Shown: positions 45,188-57,400 of the stretch, piece after piece
How positions within the stretch are numbered: the first letter of the stretch is position 1
How the letters are laid out: each line of letters starts with the position of its first letter
NCBI GenBank assembly: GCA_003988855.1
Contig: QYAI01000131.1
Location: 1-64,000, forward strand
Direction of reading: 5' to 3'
DNA: 64,000 nt
Source of the DNA: Arachnopeziza araneosa
Lineage: Eukaryota > Ascomycota > Leotiomycetes > Helotiales > Arachnopezizaceae
Position numbers and translations under genes: made by a program
The notes under the pieces: model-generated
The model's input: only the letters and a program-made list of their open reading frames with translations
The model's database searches: none
What the model was told of the DNA's origin: nothing

Positions 45188-46134
45188 CTTGAATGTGGGT
45201 GATCAGCTGCAAGAGTATTGGAGGATGTGAGAGAAAGCGATGAAAAACGCATGGATAAGTTGCTTTTATAGTAAATTCGAAAAGGACTTGGGAACAAGGA
45301 GGTAATGGCTTAGCCTCGCGTGTCTATCCCGTCCTACCTACCTACCTACGAAGAAGTGAAAGGACCCGTCTTACCAGCACAACATTCGCCTGACAAGGTC
45401 TCACAGGTCTCTCCAATAGACGTTAAATTGTTCTAGGAAACTTGCAATAGTCATTTTCATGAGTTCATGTTTTCTCCTCTTTTCCGTTAACCCACCATGT
45501 TAAGAGCAAGGATGGTTGAAAGAGATCGGCCAAGATGGCTCCAATGAGATACGCGGCTCGAATCCCGACAACCCATTTTTTAAGTTTTAGATCCGTCGGA
45601 TTTCATACTCTTCATCGTTTTCGTGTTCGTGAGGCGGTCATCCGAATGTGTGCATCAAAATCTGACGTTGGCCCGGGAGGCTGCTTTCCTGGTCAGCCTT
45701 CGGTATTAAACACTCGCGAGGAGGCTACCATTGGATACCACACCCATCCTAGAAACAGGAATGAATATAATTTTAGAATTTAACCGTAAATGCTCCGACT
45801 TGAAGGAATCATGTCAATTCATCTTTTGGCGAGTGATGATCGGAGAAAACCAAACAAGGCAATAGCAAAGTCGGTTTGGGTTACCCACTTCTCGGCTGCG
45901 AGCAGATTGATCGACCAAGAGCACATTACAAAAACCAGGATGGCAGTCACATGCTTGCCATGCACGATAATCAAGGAATAACATCGCTAAAATTAAAGAG
46001 ATGAATACGCATAACCTGCTTGGAGAATACTCTAGAATCTTATGGAATGAGAAAAGCAAAGGATGACATTAGCCTAAATAAAAAGCTCAAACTGCTTTAT
46101 CAAGAAGAAGTCTTGTCGCGTTTCGCAAAATCTT
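45188..46134. other. Intergenic, no gene seen
   Basis: About 950 bp upstream of the FAD oxidoreductase. A short (CCTA)n run lies at 45336-45350. No convincing coding sequence is present. Confidence 0.45.
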
Positions 46135-46661
46135 TTGCAGAACGACAACGTCATTTTCTCCAACCTCCAGTTCTCGGACGGCTCCATTAAAATTGGTACA
46201 AATTTTCAGCGAGAACAACAACCTCAACCTCAAAAGGTTTATTTGACAACTTTGTCAAATAATTTGCATCCGCCTCGAGAAACAGTCGTTCTCTTCGAAT
46301 TCCCCAAAACTAAAACAAAGATGATAGGTTCCTCGAAGGCTCTCAACAAAACCAGAAAAGCTAAAGGATGATCTACCAAAAGCACTTGCGTCAAGATATG
46401 AAGGAGATATATCAATATAAGGTTGAGCGAGATAGGCTGAAAGAGTGGTTACCTTCCAGAGCCTTGCACAAACTGCGCCATTTGGGCTACCAGTTATATA
46501 AGATCAACCTCCAAGCCGCCGGCTATCGCGTCCGAAAGACGAAGCATTCCAGGATCTCTCAAGCCATCAAGCTGCCGCGCAAGCGCGAGTGGCAAGCCAA
46601 CCTTGTGGTCAAAGCCGGTCTACCTGGCCCTAGCAAGCAAGTCAAGGACAAGCCTGAGTAA
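46135..46661 (+). CDS. Hypothetical basic protein in two overlapping frames (doubtful)
   Basis: A first frame (about 46138-46371, no ATG at its start) ends in TGA, and a second frame begins at ATG 46368 inside the overlap ATGA and runs 97 residues. The second product is very basic (KLRHLGYQLYKINLQ, RVRKTKHSRISQAIKLPRKR) with a Pro/Gly tail. I do not recognise it. Possible readings are one gene split by a frameshift, the end of a spliced gene, or chance. There is no support from domains. Confidence 0.25.
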
Positions 46662-49600
46662 CATCTACTTGGTCTCTATGCAATGCAGTCACAATGCAAC
46701 ATTGACCTTCCCCAAGTTCCGACTGCGCCTTGCTGGATCCCTCCTTGCCGCAGGAGGATGAATGATGACGCTAGGTAACATGCGGCACTTTTAAGGGAGG
46801 CAGTTGGTCCAACTGCATTTGCATCCGTTGCAAGGCTGATGGGAGGAACTGTAAGTAAGATGAGACAATGGAAAGTCGCCAAGAAATCCTGCCAGATCAA
46901 TCTCTGTATCCGCATCTCCAGGTCACCCATCCAGCAAAAGTCAAAATTTGGAAGGCTAGTAAGATGGGACGAGATTCGCTAGCTTTGCAGTAGTTTTGTC
47001 GTTAAAGTAAACCTAGAAGCCGTGATTTACCAAGAAAATGCGGGATAGATATTTTACACCAACGGAGCCATGTCCGTCAGCATAACCGCTAGTCTGACGC
47101 GATAGCTTTCGATGCCGAGTAGGTGAAGGAGTTCTTTCTAATGCCGAGATCTCCAAGGTCCGATTGTATTCGGTTCCTGCAAGGTTTTCATCGTCCAGGG
47201 CTAGCGTCCGCTCCAGAGACGAAAAGCGGTGGCCGCATATACGATGTGAGAAAGAAGGACCGTTTAGAAATCGAGAGATATGACTCGATCCGGGAAAATG
47301 GAGGTGCTTGAGAAGAAATCCGATGGTTTGGATCCGTGATATCCCTCAGCCCTGCACGCGCAGACAATCATATTAAACTTCGGGGATTCCCCACTATAGC
47401 CTAAATACGTTGCTTGATCCAATGCTGGAGTTTCTGCTCTGGAGCCTTATAACGTGTCATACTTCTTCAAAATAGCTTGTGGACTTCTATTTCCATCAAC
47501 AAGAAAAGGCTGGCTTCACAGGAAGGATCAGATGCCACCCTGCCTAGCCACTTTTCAGATGACGTTGCACTCTCGCTATAATTTGGAGCTTGGGAGGCAG
47601 AAATCTGGCCAGCTGACCACTTGGTCAAGCAGCGCAGAAGATTTTGGAAAATCATCGATGGTAAAAGTTCTGCCGTGGAAGAGACACGACTAATTCGATT
47701 CGACTGGGCACCAAGAGTTGAAGAGCTTTACGAAAGAATACAGGAGAAGTAAATCCGTCCTAATAGCTACCTGCTTCCCCCACTTGGGAAAACACGCCAT
47801 CACACATACCCCCCACATGCTATCTTTGGTATGCATCAAGCATTTTCGAATGTTCGAATGATATTCTTGCACTGCCTCACCTAAGAATGATGTACAACAA
47901 GGTCCTGCTCGTAAATGCCGGCAAGCGGCGTGGCTCGGTCTGGAGCATAGTAGATATTGGATATGTGGCATCGAAATTCTGAAGCCCACCTCTCAGTTGG
48001 ATTAAAGTAAGCATTGCTTATGATGTCGGTTCATCTCGAAATAGACGGAACATATTAGTGACGTATACCGTTCTCGCGGGAGTCGCGGTACAGTCCCGAC
48101 ATTTCGCAACAGCAGTCATGTAGGCGAAAAGGCACTCGCACAACTAAAGCATATAGCCATAATCTAGAACGAAGCAAATGCTCGAAGAACGTCACTCACA
48201 TGACCACCAGACCGTTTGCGGAACCAAAGATCCTCAGGATCGATATGCAAGCTAACAGCTCTTTGAGACATGGTGGCGTTCGGTATGTGGCTTTTGGCGG
48301 ACGCGGTTCACATAACACATTTCGACAAATTGAGACTAATTCTGCGGTGGAGTGCGGCACAAATGTTTCAGCGCGTTAGAGCGAACATTTTAACTTTCCA
48401 CAGATGCCGCCTGAAGGCTTAAGATATGGAAAGCGTTCCTATTGGCTTTATGTACGACAAGTCTCTACCCATGTCTTACGTCCGTAACAATTGTTTTCTG
48501 TGCGAAAGCTTCGGCGACTCCGTCAAAAAGAAACAGCTACTGCGGCCACAATTCCAGCAGTCTGGTAAGTCGCCGATCAGGCCAAACTCGACAAGATTGT
48601 GAGGATTTGGCGTCGACAATAGTCTGAAAGCTAAGCTGAGGGAACGTAGATAGATGTCTTAAGAGAATTTTCTTCTTGACAATTCAATAATCTATACAGA
48701 AAAGCAATAGAAAACGTGACTTGCTTCGCATAAGTGGCTTGGTAGACGGAATAGAGGGAGATATGATGCCTGAATGTGCCTGGTAATTTAAACAGTAGGT
48801 TGGAAAGAAGATAAAAGGCATCGATAAATGCAGAACGAATTGTACAGTAAAGTATAAACGACCACTGACATTAAACAATGACTTTGAATATCCATCCCAA
48901 ATGCGGAAGTCTCTTGTGATGGAAGAGGGATTCGTTCTTGAATAATTTAGTTTCACAAATCATTTCGTAGAGGAAAGTCAAGTGTGCTGGCTTTATCTCC
49001 TTTGGATTGCGGAAGAGCAAAGCGGTGGTGTGGTTTTCGATGAATATATACTAAACTAAGAGGCAAGCATTTCAGATGACAAATTTCCATATAAAATACG
49101 CGTCTGCCGAGCGTTTCTATGCTTTTTGGGAGCATTGGAGGAAAGCTTCGACGATGATGAATCGAAAGAAACAGCAACCGACTTCGGGAGAGTGCAGTAA
49201 CAACAAACACTCGCGTAAAGGTCAGGTTGCATTGCCTTTTGCCTGAGTATATGTAGGGTATCTTGCCATTCTCAAGGTATTCGTAGGGTTGAAAGCATCG
49301 AATGACGTGAAGAATGAGGTTATGCTCGTTGTGTAGGCGCGAGGTTCGTAGGAGCATGTTATGGATAATGCGTCTCAAAAACAACCACTACTTGGGTCGT
49401 ATAGTACGAGGACAAAAATTCTCCTTGCTGATAGTTGGTGAGAGAACAAGAGGAATTATGCGGTCGTTCTTCTTATTGTCGGTATTGTTGTGTCCTTCTC
49501 GATTGAAGCATAGTTTTCTCTAAATCAAAAATCGAGGAGAAGTTAGCGACGGATTTGGTGAAGAAGAGCGCAAGTATCATGGTTCCAACCTCTGCAAACT

Positions 49601-50048
49601 GTAGGTGGCCACCAAACAGCATTCAGTCGTTGTTCTTTGGTGTCATATCCGCTGTTGTCATGGTCTATCTGCTGAAAACGAGGTCAGATCAACGTCGCAG
49701 ATTCCGAAATCACAAAGGATGCTCAAGGCTTCCTCCGTTCTCCTTGCTCATTGTCAAAAAGCGTTTTCAAGATCCATATGAACAATGTCTGCTATGGATA
49801 TTATGGTTGTAGAAGTACGCCATTTGTTGGGAGAACGACTACGGTGTTGGTCCAACATCACGCGAAAATTCAACCTAGAGACCCCCAGCTCCAACTCTCC
49901 TTTCTACCTGCTGGTTCTATCACAGGTTTCATGCTACAATTTCAGTGCAATTGCAAACTCCGAGTTCAAAGTTGTTGATGTGAATGGCTTCATCTTCTTA
50001 CTCGAGCCTCGCAATGTCATCAGAAGCCGGAAACCCGATCTCTGGTCG
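46662..50048. other. Gene-poor region, faint coding traces
   Basis: About 3.4 kb without a gene I can support. On the minus strand an ATG at 48271 opens a short protein-like stretch (MSQRAVSLHIDPEDLW, then FRKRSGGH) followed by a GTGAGT donor. A further stretch near 48050-48160 reads CECLFAYMTAVAKCRDC. These may be exons of a decayed gene, but no complete model can be built. Confidence 0.35.
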
Positions 50049-50663
50049 TCAGAACACGGCTTGTGCAACTTCTTCTCGCGCCTTCGTCCAAGCCACTTCG
50101 AAGCTAACGCCTTTTCTAGCGTGCTGTGCTATCCGCTCAGGCCGATAGCTGTCTTCCGCTGCTTCATTTGGTTGTCGACTTCCGCCTCGAGCAACACAGC
50201 GGCGCTCAAGATCTCGGCATAAGCCCCAAGGCTTTTCAATATACGACGGCTATATCTCTTGTTATATTTCGATATTGTATAGCTTGAACGGGCAGACTGA
50301 AAGGGGTTCAGCGAGTCAGGTAGACCGAGCAAGTCCCAGAGTTCTGGTTCACCCGTCTTTCTCAATTTCGGTCACACATCAACCTCTGCTTGTGCAGCGC
50401 TGTCACCTTTTTCAGGGGACGTCCAGGATCCAACGAAATCACGATTTCTGACTCCTCGCAGGGTAGTGTTTGGCATTAAGACTCATTGACCTGGGCAAGC
50501 CTTAGACTTGATCATGGCCGACGATGGAAAATTTGGTCAGGAGATATGAACGAACGAATGTACGACCAAGTTCTCCCAAAACTTTCAGCCCCTGCTGGTT
50601 TCCTCTTTCGTAGCTCTGATGCAGCGTTCGCATAGTGGACTGCACTGTGGAATCCGAGGACAT
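50049..50663 (-). pseudogene. Decayed unknown gene in four frame-shifted segments
   Basis: From ATG 50663 the minus strand reads 53 good codons (STMRTLHQSYERGNQQGLKV, then LGELGRTFVRSYLL) to TAA at 50502-50504. Three further protein-like segments follow in other frames: ISLDPGRPLKKVTALHKQRL, ELWDLLGLPDSLNPFQSARS with KSLGAYAEILSAAVLLEAEV, and YRPERIAQHARKGVSFEVAW ending in TGA at 50049-50051. They lie end to end in the right order, as expected for a gene damaged by indels. The His-x-Ser...Leu-x-x-Leu-Gly pattern in the first segment recalls RNase III-fold domains, but this is weak and no catalytic residues can be identified. Family unknown. Confidence 0.4.
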
Positions 50664-52575
50664 TTCTCAACCCTAGCCTATCAAAAATCGCCTGTCAAAA
50701 TCACCGATTCACGCCAAACTCCTTCGAAGCATCAGGATGGATGAATCTGATCTGCCTAGCTTAGCATAGTATACTTTACCCACGCTGTCGCATAGGATAC
50801 CACTATTACACAAACAACTCAAGGGATCGATAACAAAAGACCATTTAGTGGCATTCACAGAAGCTTCACACGACACCAGCTGCTTCTGATTGTGATGTCA
50901 ATCTCAGGGCCCTTGATGCACTATTTCAATCGGTCGGCTGCCAAAAAGAGTATTACACGATCGATCCTGTGAGGGCGCGAGGCTGTGTTTTGTAAAGGGC
51001 CATTTTTTGGGGGACGGTTAATCAGGGTTTTCATTTTCGGATATCACATCGGGCAAGTCTACCCAAGATAATTCATCCAGTACCTGTACAGTTGGTTAGC
51101 GTTTTCCTAGAGCGGCACAGAACGCTCGAAGTGAGGAAAATGCTTGTCGATGACCATGAATGACTTTAGCAGTTGTTGCACAAGGGATAAGGTTGGACCT
51201 GATGAACGGTTGACGGATTTATGAACCGTTTTCTGGAGAACCTAGCCAAAGTCTGCAAAATCAGCCAAATCCTTCAGACGCCGCTAAGATTCTCACTGTG
51301 GCTGTATTCGACCGACCTGAACCGTTTTCAATGTCTCAGGAAACCTTCCGGACATGCTTCCGCACTGCTATCCAAGACAAGGGTCAAACTTATCTCCGCT
51401 GCAAGGGAAAGGCAGAACATTCCAAATCTTGCAATACCGAATCGATCTCTTTCTCCGCCATCTACAGTCTAAGATAACCCGCGACCAACAACGAGATTCA
51501 TACTCACGTGGCTGGAAGCTCATTCTGATACGATAAGTACAAATGCAACACAACAATTCGGGGCGATCCGATCCCCTGCCCTATAAACGTCTTCCTAATG
51601 ACTCGCATAAGCACTTACTTACTCAAGACCTTAGTAGCAGATTTGGGCTCAAGCTTATCCTGCAGCACAGATCAACACTCGATCCCTTCAGCACCTTCCA
51701 AACCGCCTCCTAGCCGTGCTACGGACGTACTCGGCCTCAGTAACTTCTTTACAACACCTCCCGGACTTCGGTGGTCTTAGAAAACCCGTAGCGTTAAGCT
51801 TTGGCCCCTCTCCCTCCTCCCACTCTCTCAGCATCCACAAACCGCAAAAGAAAAGCTCACTCAAGCCACATATCCACAACCAATCACACACCCGCTTTTT
51901 CTACACTTCGCCTAAGCGCCCGGGAAAGCCACCGTTTTGTATGACCGTCCAGAAATCTTCTTTCCTTTCCCTTGTTTCGCGTTGAGTTGGCTTCGCTACC
52001 GGTATCTCTTCCTCCCCAAGTTGCGAACGGGCAGGTATGAGTGCCCCCCTTCATTCAATCCCATGCTTTTCGAGCAAATTGCATACTCCCGTCTGGATTC
52101 TGATGGTACCGAGGTATCTCTAATGATTGTGGGTTCGCGTGTGATGTTTGTACAACCTCGCATAACAAGTATCAACAGCAGTGTCTCTATATAATAATGT
52201 ATTTCTATATCGCATACAATAAACTTCCAAGAAAAGAAGATAGGGACGGAGAAATGAGATGTCGTGAAATTCAGGACTAAAATAATCATACAGCGAACAG
52301 GTAGAGATGTGTAGATCGTCGTATGTTGTCTCTATGTACCCAAGAGAGACCCGTACCTTTGCCTGTTCCTGACCCTACCCTTGAGTTACAAACTAAATCG
52401 AAGTGAAACCCAACTAAAGTGGTATCTAACGAGCCCATCCCCATCGCGCGCCATGGTCATACCAAATATTCCCTACTCTAGAAAGCCGAAATCCCTCAAA
52501 ATAATATCTCTCCCTGAAGGAAACATCCCTCCCAAGTTTAGCCCGTGGTAGCTGTGAAAAGAATGACTAATTTAT
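50664..52575. other. Intergenic, no gene seen
   Basis: About 1.9 kb. Short frames on both strands lack domains or consistent splice structure. Confidence 0.45.
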
Positions 52576-54403
52576 CTAAGAAGACCCTGGCAGTGTAGGG
52601 TGAGTCCAGTTGTTATGACTATGATGTTGTGGCTGGGCATACATCATTCTCTGCTGCTGCGAGCTATGTTGTTGATGATGCTGTTGCTGTGAATACGACG
52701 ATTGCATGGGCATATTCGCATCGCTGGCGGCTCGGCTCTGAGGATCCATTGAAGACTGTGGTGAGAGAGAGTGGTAAATGTTTCCCGGCTCTGGCTCGGG
52801 CAAGCGCTGGGCGGTACTGCTATAGCTGGTATCAGACCACGTTCTCTGATCGATTATGATGTTCAAGGAGGCACCAAGAAGGCTATCCACTGAAATATCA
52901 TCGTTCTCGGGGACGTACTGGAAACTGTGCGATCTCCCATCATCGTAGCTGTCTGAAGAGCCACGCCTCCATCTTGATCTCCCATTTCCGTAGCTGTTAA
53001 TGCTGGATTGCTTGGGATCTTGGTCCTGTGACGCGTTAGCACGGTATAACAGTATTGTAGATTTCTTCTCACAAGATGCTTCTGCACTAGCCTATTGAGC
53101 CGCATCTGCAACGCAGCCACTTTCATGTCTTTCCCAAATCTGTCATTGAATCTTCGAACTATCTCCTTCCAAGAGAGTTTGTCGACAACTTTGTATTCTA
53201 GAAGCGTCTGATCCTCCTCCGTCAATGGCGCGTTGGAGAGAAGCCATGCGTACATAGCATCGTTTGAACTCTTTCTCTTTGGGCGTCTTCGAACCCTAGA
53301 GCTTGACGTTCCGGAGGAGAATGATTCGCGTCGAGTGTACTCTGATGCGGGAGGCGACCGGGCAGACATGAGAGGACTATAATGTGGGGGACTGTGAAGC
53401 TTTGCGTTTGGTCTGAATGTGGAAGGATTTGGAGCCAAAAGGATGGGTGTCTGATTGTTTGTGCGGTAGCAAACCGCACTCAATGCAGGCGTTGGTGGGC
53501 CACAAGGACTTCGGCTCTCGCTGCTAATGCCGCCAGCAGACACGAGATGGGGGCTCTGATGCAGGCTGGTAGTTGACTGAGGAGTTCTCGCCGACTGCGG
53601 TGTAGCTGACACAGAAAAATTGCCAAAGTAGGGGCTTGGGCACACGGGCGACGTTGGGAATGCGCCATCAGATGTCGAGATACTCAGCCCATACGGTTCC
53701 CTAGATTTCATGGACATGTTGTACCTGGAGAAGTCATTGTCCTCGCCTAAAGCCAGGTAATTTGGAGAAATTGTTGCCGGAGACAGTTTGATTTCCATCT
53801 TTTCTCTCATTGATGCCATGATTGGTTGTCTGGTGGGAGAACTGGTCGCCTGGATTGGTGTCACCAGAGTGGAATCGCAGCTCGCTGGAAGATTGAAAGA
53901 CGAGACCTAGAAGCACGTTAGTGTTGCCCGGCAAGAGATTCTTCATGACGAAAAGTCTGATTGTTTCGTAACATACAGCACTTGATGGCGTTAAGATATG
54001 ACCGTGATGGCGAGGTTGGAGAGCTTGAAGCGAATATTGGTGCCCCTCGGCTCCCATTCTGATTGTTTCTGACTCGGTGGAGAGAAGGAAAATGGCCGAT
54101 AGTCGGACCGTTGAACCTTTTCCGAATGCGCTCACGGCTTTTCCTTTCGGGTTCGAGGTATCCAAGGGGTTCTTGTAGGGTTCGAGAAGGAGTTGTCTGA
54201 CTCGAATGGAAATCTAAGCGTCGGGGTGGTGGTCGCTGCAATTATAGATATCACCCGGGAATCTGCCTTACGGAAATGTCGATCCGGGTATGGTTAAGGA
54301 GAGCCTCGTTGCTAGGGAAAGGTTCACTGGGAAGGTCTATAAGTTTATCCAGGCAGGTCGCGAGGCACAGCACAACTGAGCCCTGGTCGTCGAAAAGGTC
54401 AAT
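52576..54403 (-). CDS. Myb/SANT-like putative DNA-binding protein (5' end unresolved)
   Basis: Exons 54272-54403, 53977-54235, 53073-53884 and 52576-53025 join in one frame with introns of 36, 92 and 47 bp, giving at least 550 residues; the 36-bp size of the first makes that boundary less certain. The body is Ser/Pro/Thr-rich. A compact helical domain near the C-terminal third reads LTEEDQTLLEYKVVDKLSWK, then EIVRRFNDRFGKDMKVAALQ and MRLNRLVQKHL. This resembles fungal Myb/SANT-like or helix-turn-helix domains with the W-K-x-I-x-x-R-F and A-L-Q-M-R-L-x-R-L pattern. A basic stretch, RVRRRPKRKSS, precedes it and may be a nuclear signal. The tail is Gln/His-rich (QQQHHQQHSSQQQ). The first exon seen begins at an acceptor (CCTAG), so the start lies further up. 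It is probably a nuclear regulator; targets are unknown. Confidence 0.75.
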
Positions 54404-57400
54404 CTAGGTTGAATAATAAACGGTGTGGAGGGTTCGGACAGTGCGTCAAATGTTGTGGATGCAGGCAGTAGCCGCCGAACTAACTGCAATGGACCAGGTC
54501 AGGCAGCGGAGCAGGCACGGCACTTGTTGACTGGCTCAGTAGTCGAGCAGATTGCTGTCATTGCTCGGTAGCGTCGCGATGGGCTGCGGGAAAGGTTAGG
54601 GTGGGTGATCTTTGCCTGGCAGACGGAGGCAGGTATGCGCTACAGCCGCCCGTCAGCACACAACAGACGAGAACTTCGGGAGTGGCTGCGTTGGGGAGGG
54701 AGGGGACCAGAAGAGAAGGGGGCGGCCTCTTGACAATTCCAAACGATAAGGAAGCCGGGGTACATGCACCCGGACCGACGGCTGTTCTACCGATTTCTCG
54801 TCTCGAGACATGTCGTTCGGGAACTTGGGCCTTGGGCTGGGACTTTCTCTCCGGAAGGGCGTCTCGGTCGAGTCTCTTTCCTGAGCAGGAAAAGCAGCGT
54901 CCTCGTCCTTGTCCTCACCGTCGTCCTCGTCCTCCAGAGGGGGAAGGCGTGCTCATCTCTCCTGGTGGGCCATTCTCCACGGTCGCAAGGACTGCGTAAT
55001 GAGATGCAGCACTCTAAGCGAAGGATCCGAACCTGTTCCCCATCCACTGAGCTGATCCTGCTCGATATGGTGGTGGATCTACCCTGTGGCGGTATGTCCG
55101 GACACCAAGTGAAGGCCGGGACCTCGACTACGGCGTCGACGATTGGGAGGTTTCCGAACCATCAGGGCGCGGCCAGGGGCTGCAATCTGCTAAGGGGCCT
55201 GCTGGTGCTGCTGGTGCTGCTGGTGCTGCTGCGTCTCCACCCAGATTGATTTCTGGCCCACCCTCATGCAAGCAGCTTCTCTCGCCGTGCATGGTGCTCC
55301 TGCTCATAACGTGATTTGATCGTGAACTCAGCCACGACCCGACAGTTTGGTTCTCGGTAAAGAACGAGCTACGGCCATTCATCCTGGGCCAATCAGGCGG
55401 CGCGAAGAGGCGAGCGGCCGGGGGTGAGCGGAGCCCTGTTGGGTTGTGGTGTTCCTAGGCGCGCGGTTTAATTGTGACTTCTGTGCAGACGCGGCACAGC
55501 ACCGTGCAGCCAAGTCTGTCGACGCTTGACTGGCTGCCATTTAACGCGACGAATAGGAATTTACCTGGTCGAGCCAGGTGCGTCGTGGTAATGCAGGGGG
55601 CTCTATCCTCGAAGGGGAAGTCGATGCAGATGAAAGGGAAGAAAAAAAAAAAATATTGTATTTCAGGCGCTTGTCCAGTGTGTCGCCGGCGGTGACTCGC
55701 CTCGCTCTGTTGGTACCAAGATCGGCCTTGCAACAGACGGTCCTTCTTCACTGGCCCTGCGGATGTCGCGGTAGGGGCAAGGTATCAAGATCACTCGTCA
55801 GCCTCGCCAGAGGTCTTGGATTGTGATGGGTGCTGCATGAAGGCACTCAACAACACTGCACTGCTGCATGCACAGCGCTTCCTCCGACCTTCTCCTAGTC
55901 TCGCATCCACGCCCCGATGACATGGATGGCTGAAAGGGGAAGGTCGACTGTTTCAAAAATCCGAACCGGTGGCTCGTCGACCAGAATTACTCGCGAGACA
56001 ACAGCTCTCGTCAGGGCAACACCGTGATTCGCAAAGATACGCAAATGGAAGCGCAACTGGCGCCTTCCCGCTGATACAACGGCGGCAGTCCGATCAATCA
56101 TGGTTCTTTGGTTCATCTGAAATATTCTTGTCATGTCGGTTGATCTGGTAGCAGCTTCAGCCTTGACAATACACTTTGCTCGGCTGATGGCCTGAAAATA
56201 GGTCAATCGAGTTGCTATTTTTTGAGCAGCTGAGTGATCAGTCCCCACGGATATTCATCCCTAGAACACATCCGTATTCTCATTTGCAAGCCAATGATAT
56301 AATAGAACTCCGCTTTAGATCCAACTTCAGCCAATTTCGCAGTTTCCTTTCTTCCACGCTGAGGCTCAGCCATGTTGGGTCCCTGTTTCGGGTTTTGGAT
56401 GTGGTCAGATCCTGCCAATCAACAGAGAATTTGGAGTCGATTCTTCTTACTGCCGTGTCCCAACTTAGAAGTAGGCTTGAGTGGAAACCGGCTTGGAGGA
56501 AGCGGAGGGACGGGAATTGCCCGAGATCGATGAGCGGCGACCATCGAGAACAGAGAAGGCGTCAGCTGCCGATTAACTCCGTTTTCGCCACCAACATACA
56601 TCCTGCGCAGTGCGGGGTGGTCTGGTGCTTGTATGATGATAGAGCATCGAATAAGAGGGGGCTGTAACCCTATGGAAGACCACATCAATTTCGAAATCCG
56701 CCAGAGTTAACATTAGCACTGCGGCTGGGTAAATCTGTAGATCACTGTACGACAAGGTCATTTCACCGCCATGACAACACCAGGGCCGTCTGAACATATT
56801 GATGCCATGGACAAGTCTTAGTGGCTCAGGAGAGAAAGGACGCCTTGCAGGATCGACCAGCGAGCGGCCAGAAGAGAGCGGGGCTGTTGACGAGATTGAC
56901 CACCGGTTTACGACCGTAAGGGCAGAGGCTTCTCAGAAGCATTTGATGATCCATGGTAGCGAATGCTCTAGCCGTCAGTGTCTGAGTAGATACTTGCAGA
57001 GACCGGGAAGGATGGCAAGTGGATCAGGCAGTGAACTGCTACTTCCTTCGATTCATCCATGCATCATGTCGACACAAGAGCTACCACGAGGCCGCCAACA
57101 CGACTAGATATTGCGGTCCACAATATGCAATGGCAGTATGCGACATTTGAACAGGGTCAGTCTGATAGGCCATGGGAACTTGGCGGCTAACAGGCAGTGA
57201 TTCACCACGCATTTGACCACGGTCACAGGATTGGGATCTGGAACATATTGGGGCCGCGAAGACTAGTTTGAATGTGGAGAGTCGTACTCTCACGATGGAA
57301 AGATATGCTGCATGCGAATCTGTAAAGGTAGAGGCCACCATGATCAGTCTGGGCGAAAGAAATGGAAAGGGGAAAAGGGATACGAACCACAAATGGCCAC

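Noticed and set aside
47690..47989. Possible terpene-synthase-like fragment on the minus strand (WGVCVMACFPKW)
   Set aside because: Only a vague resemblance; no DDxxD or NSE motif and no neighbouring exons.
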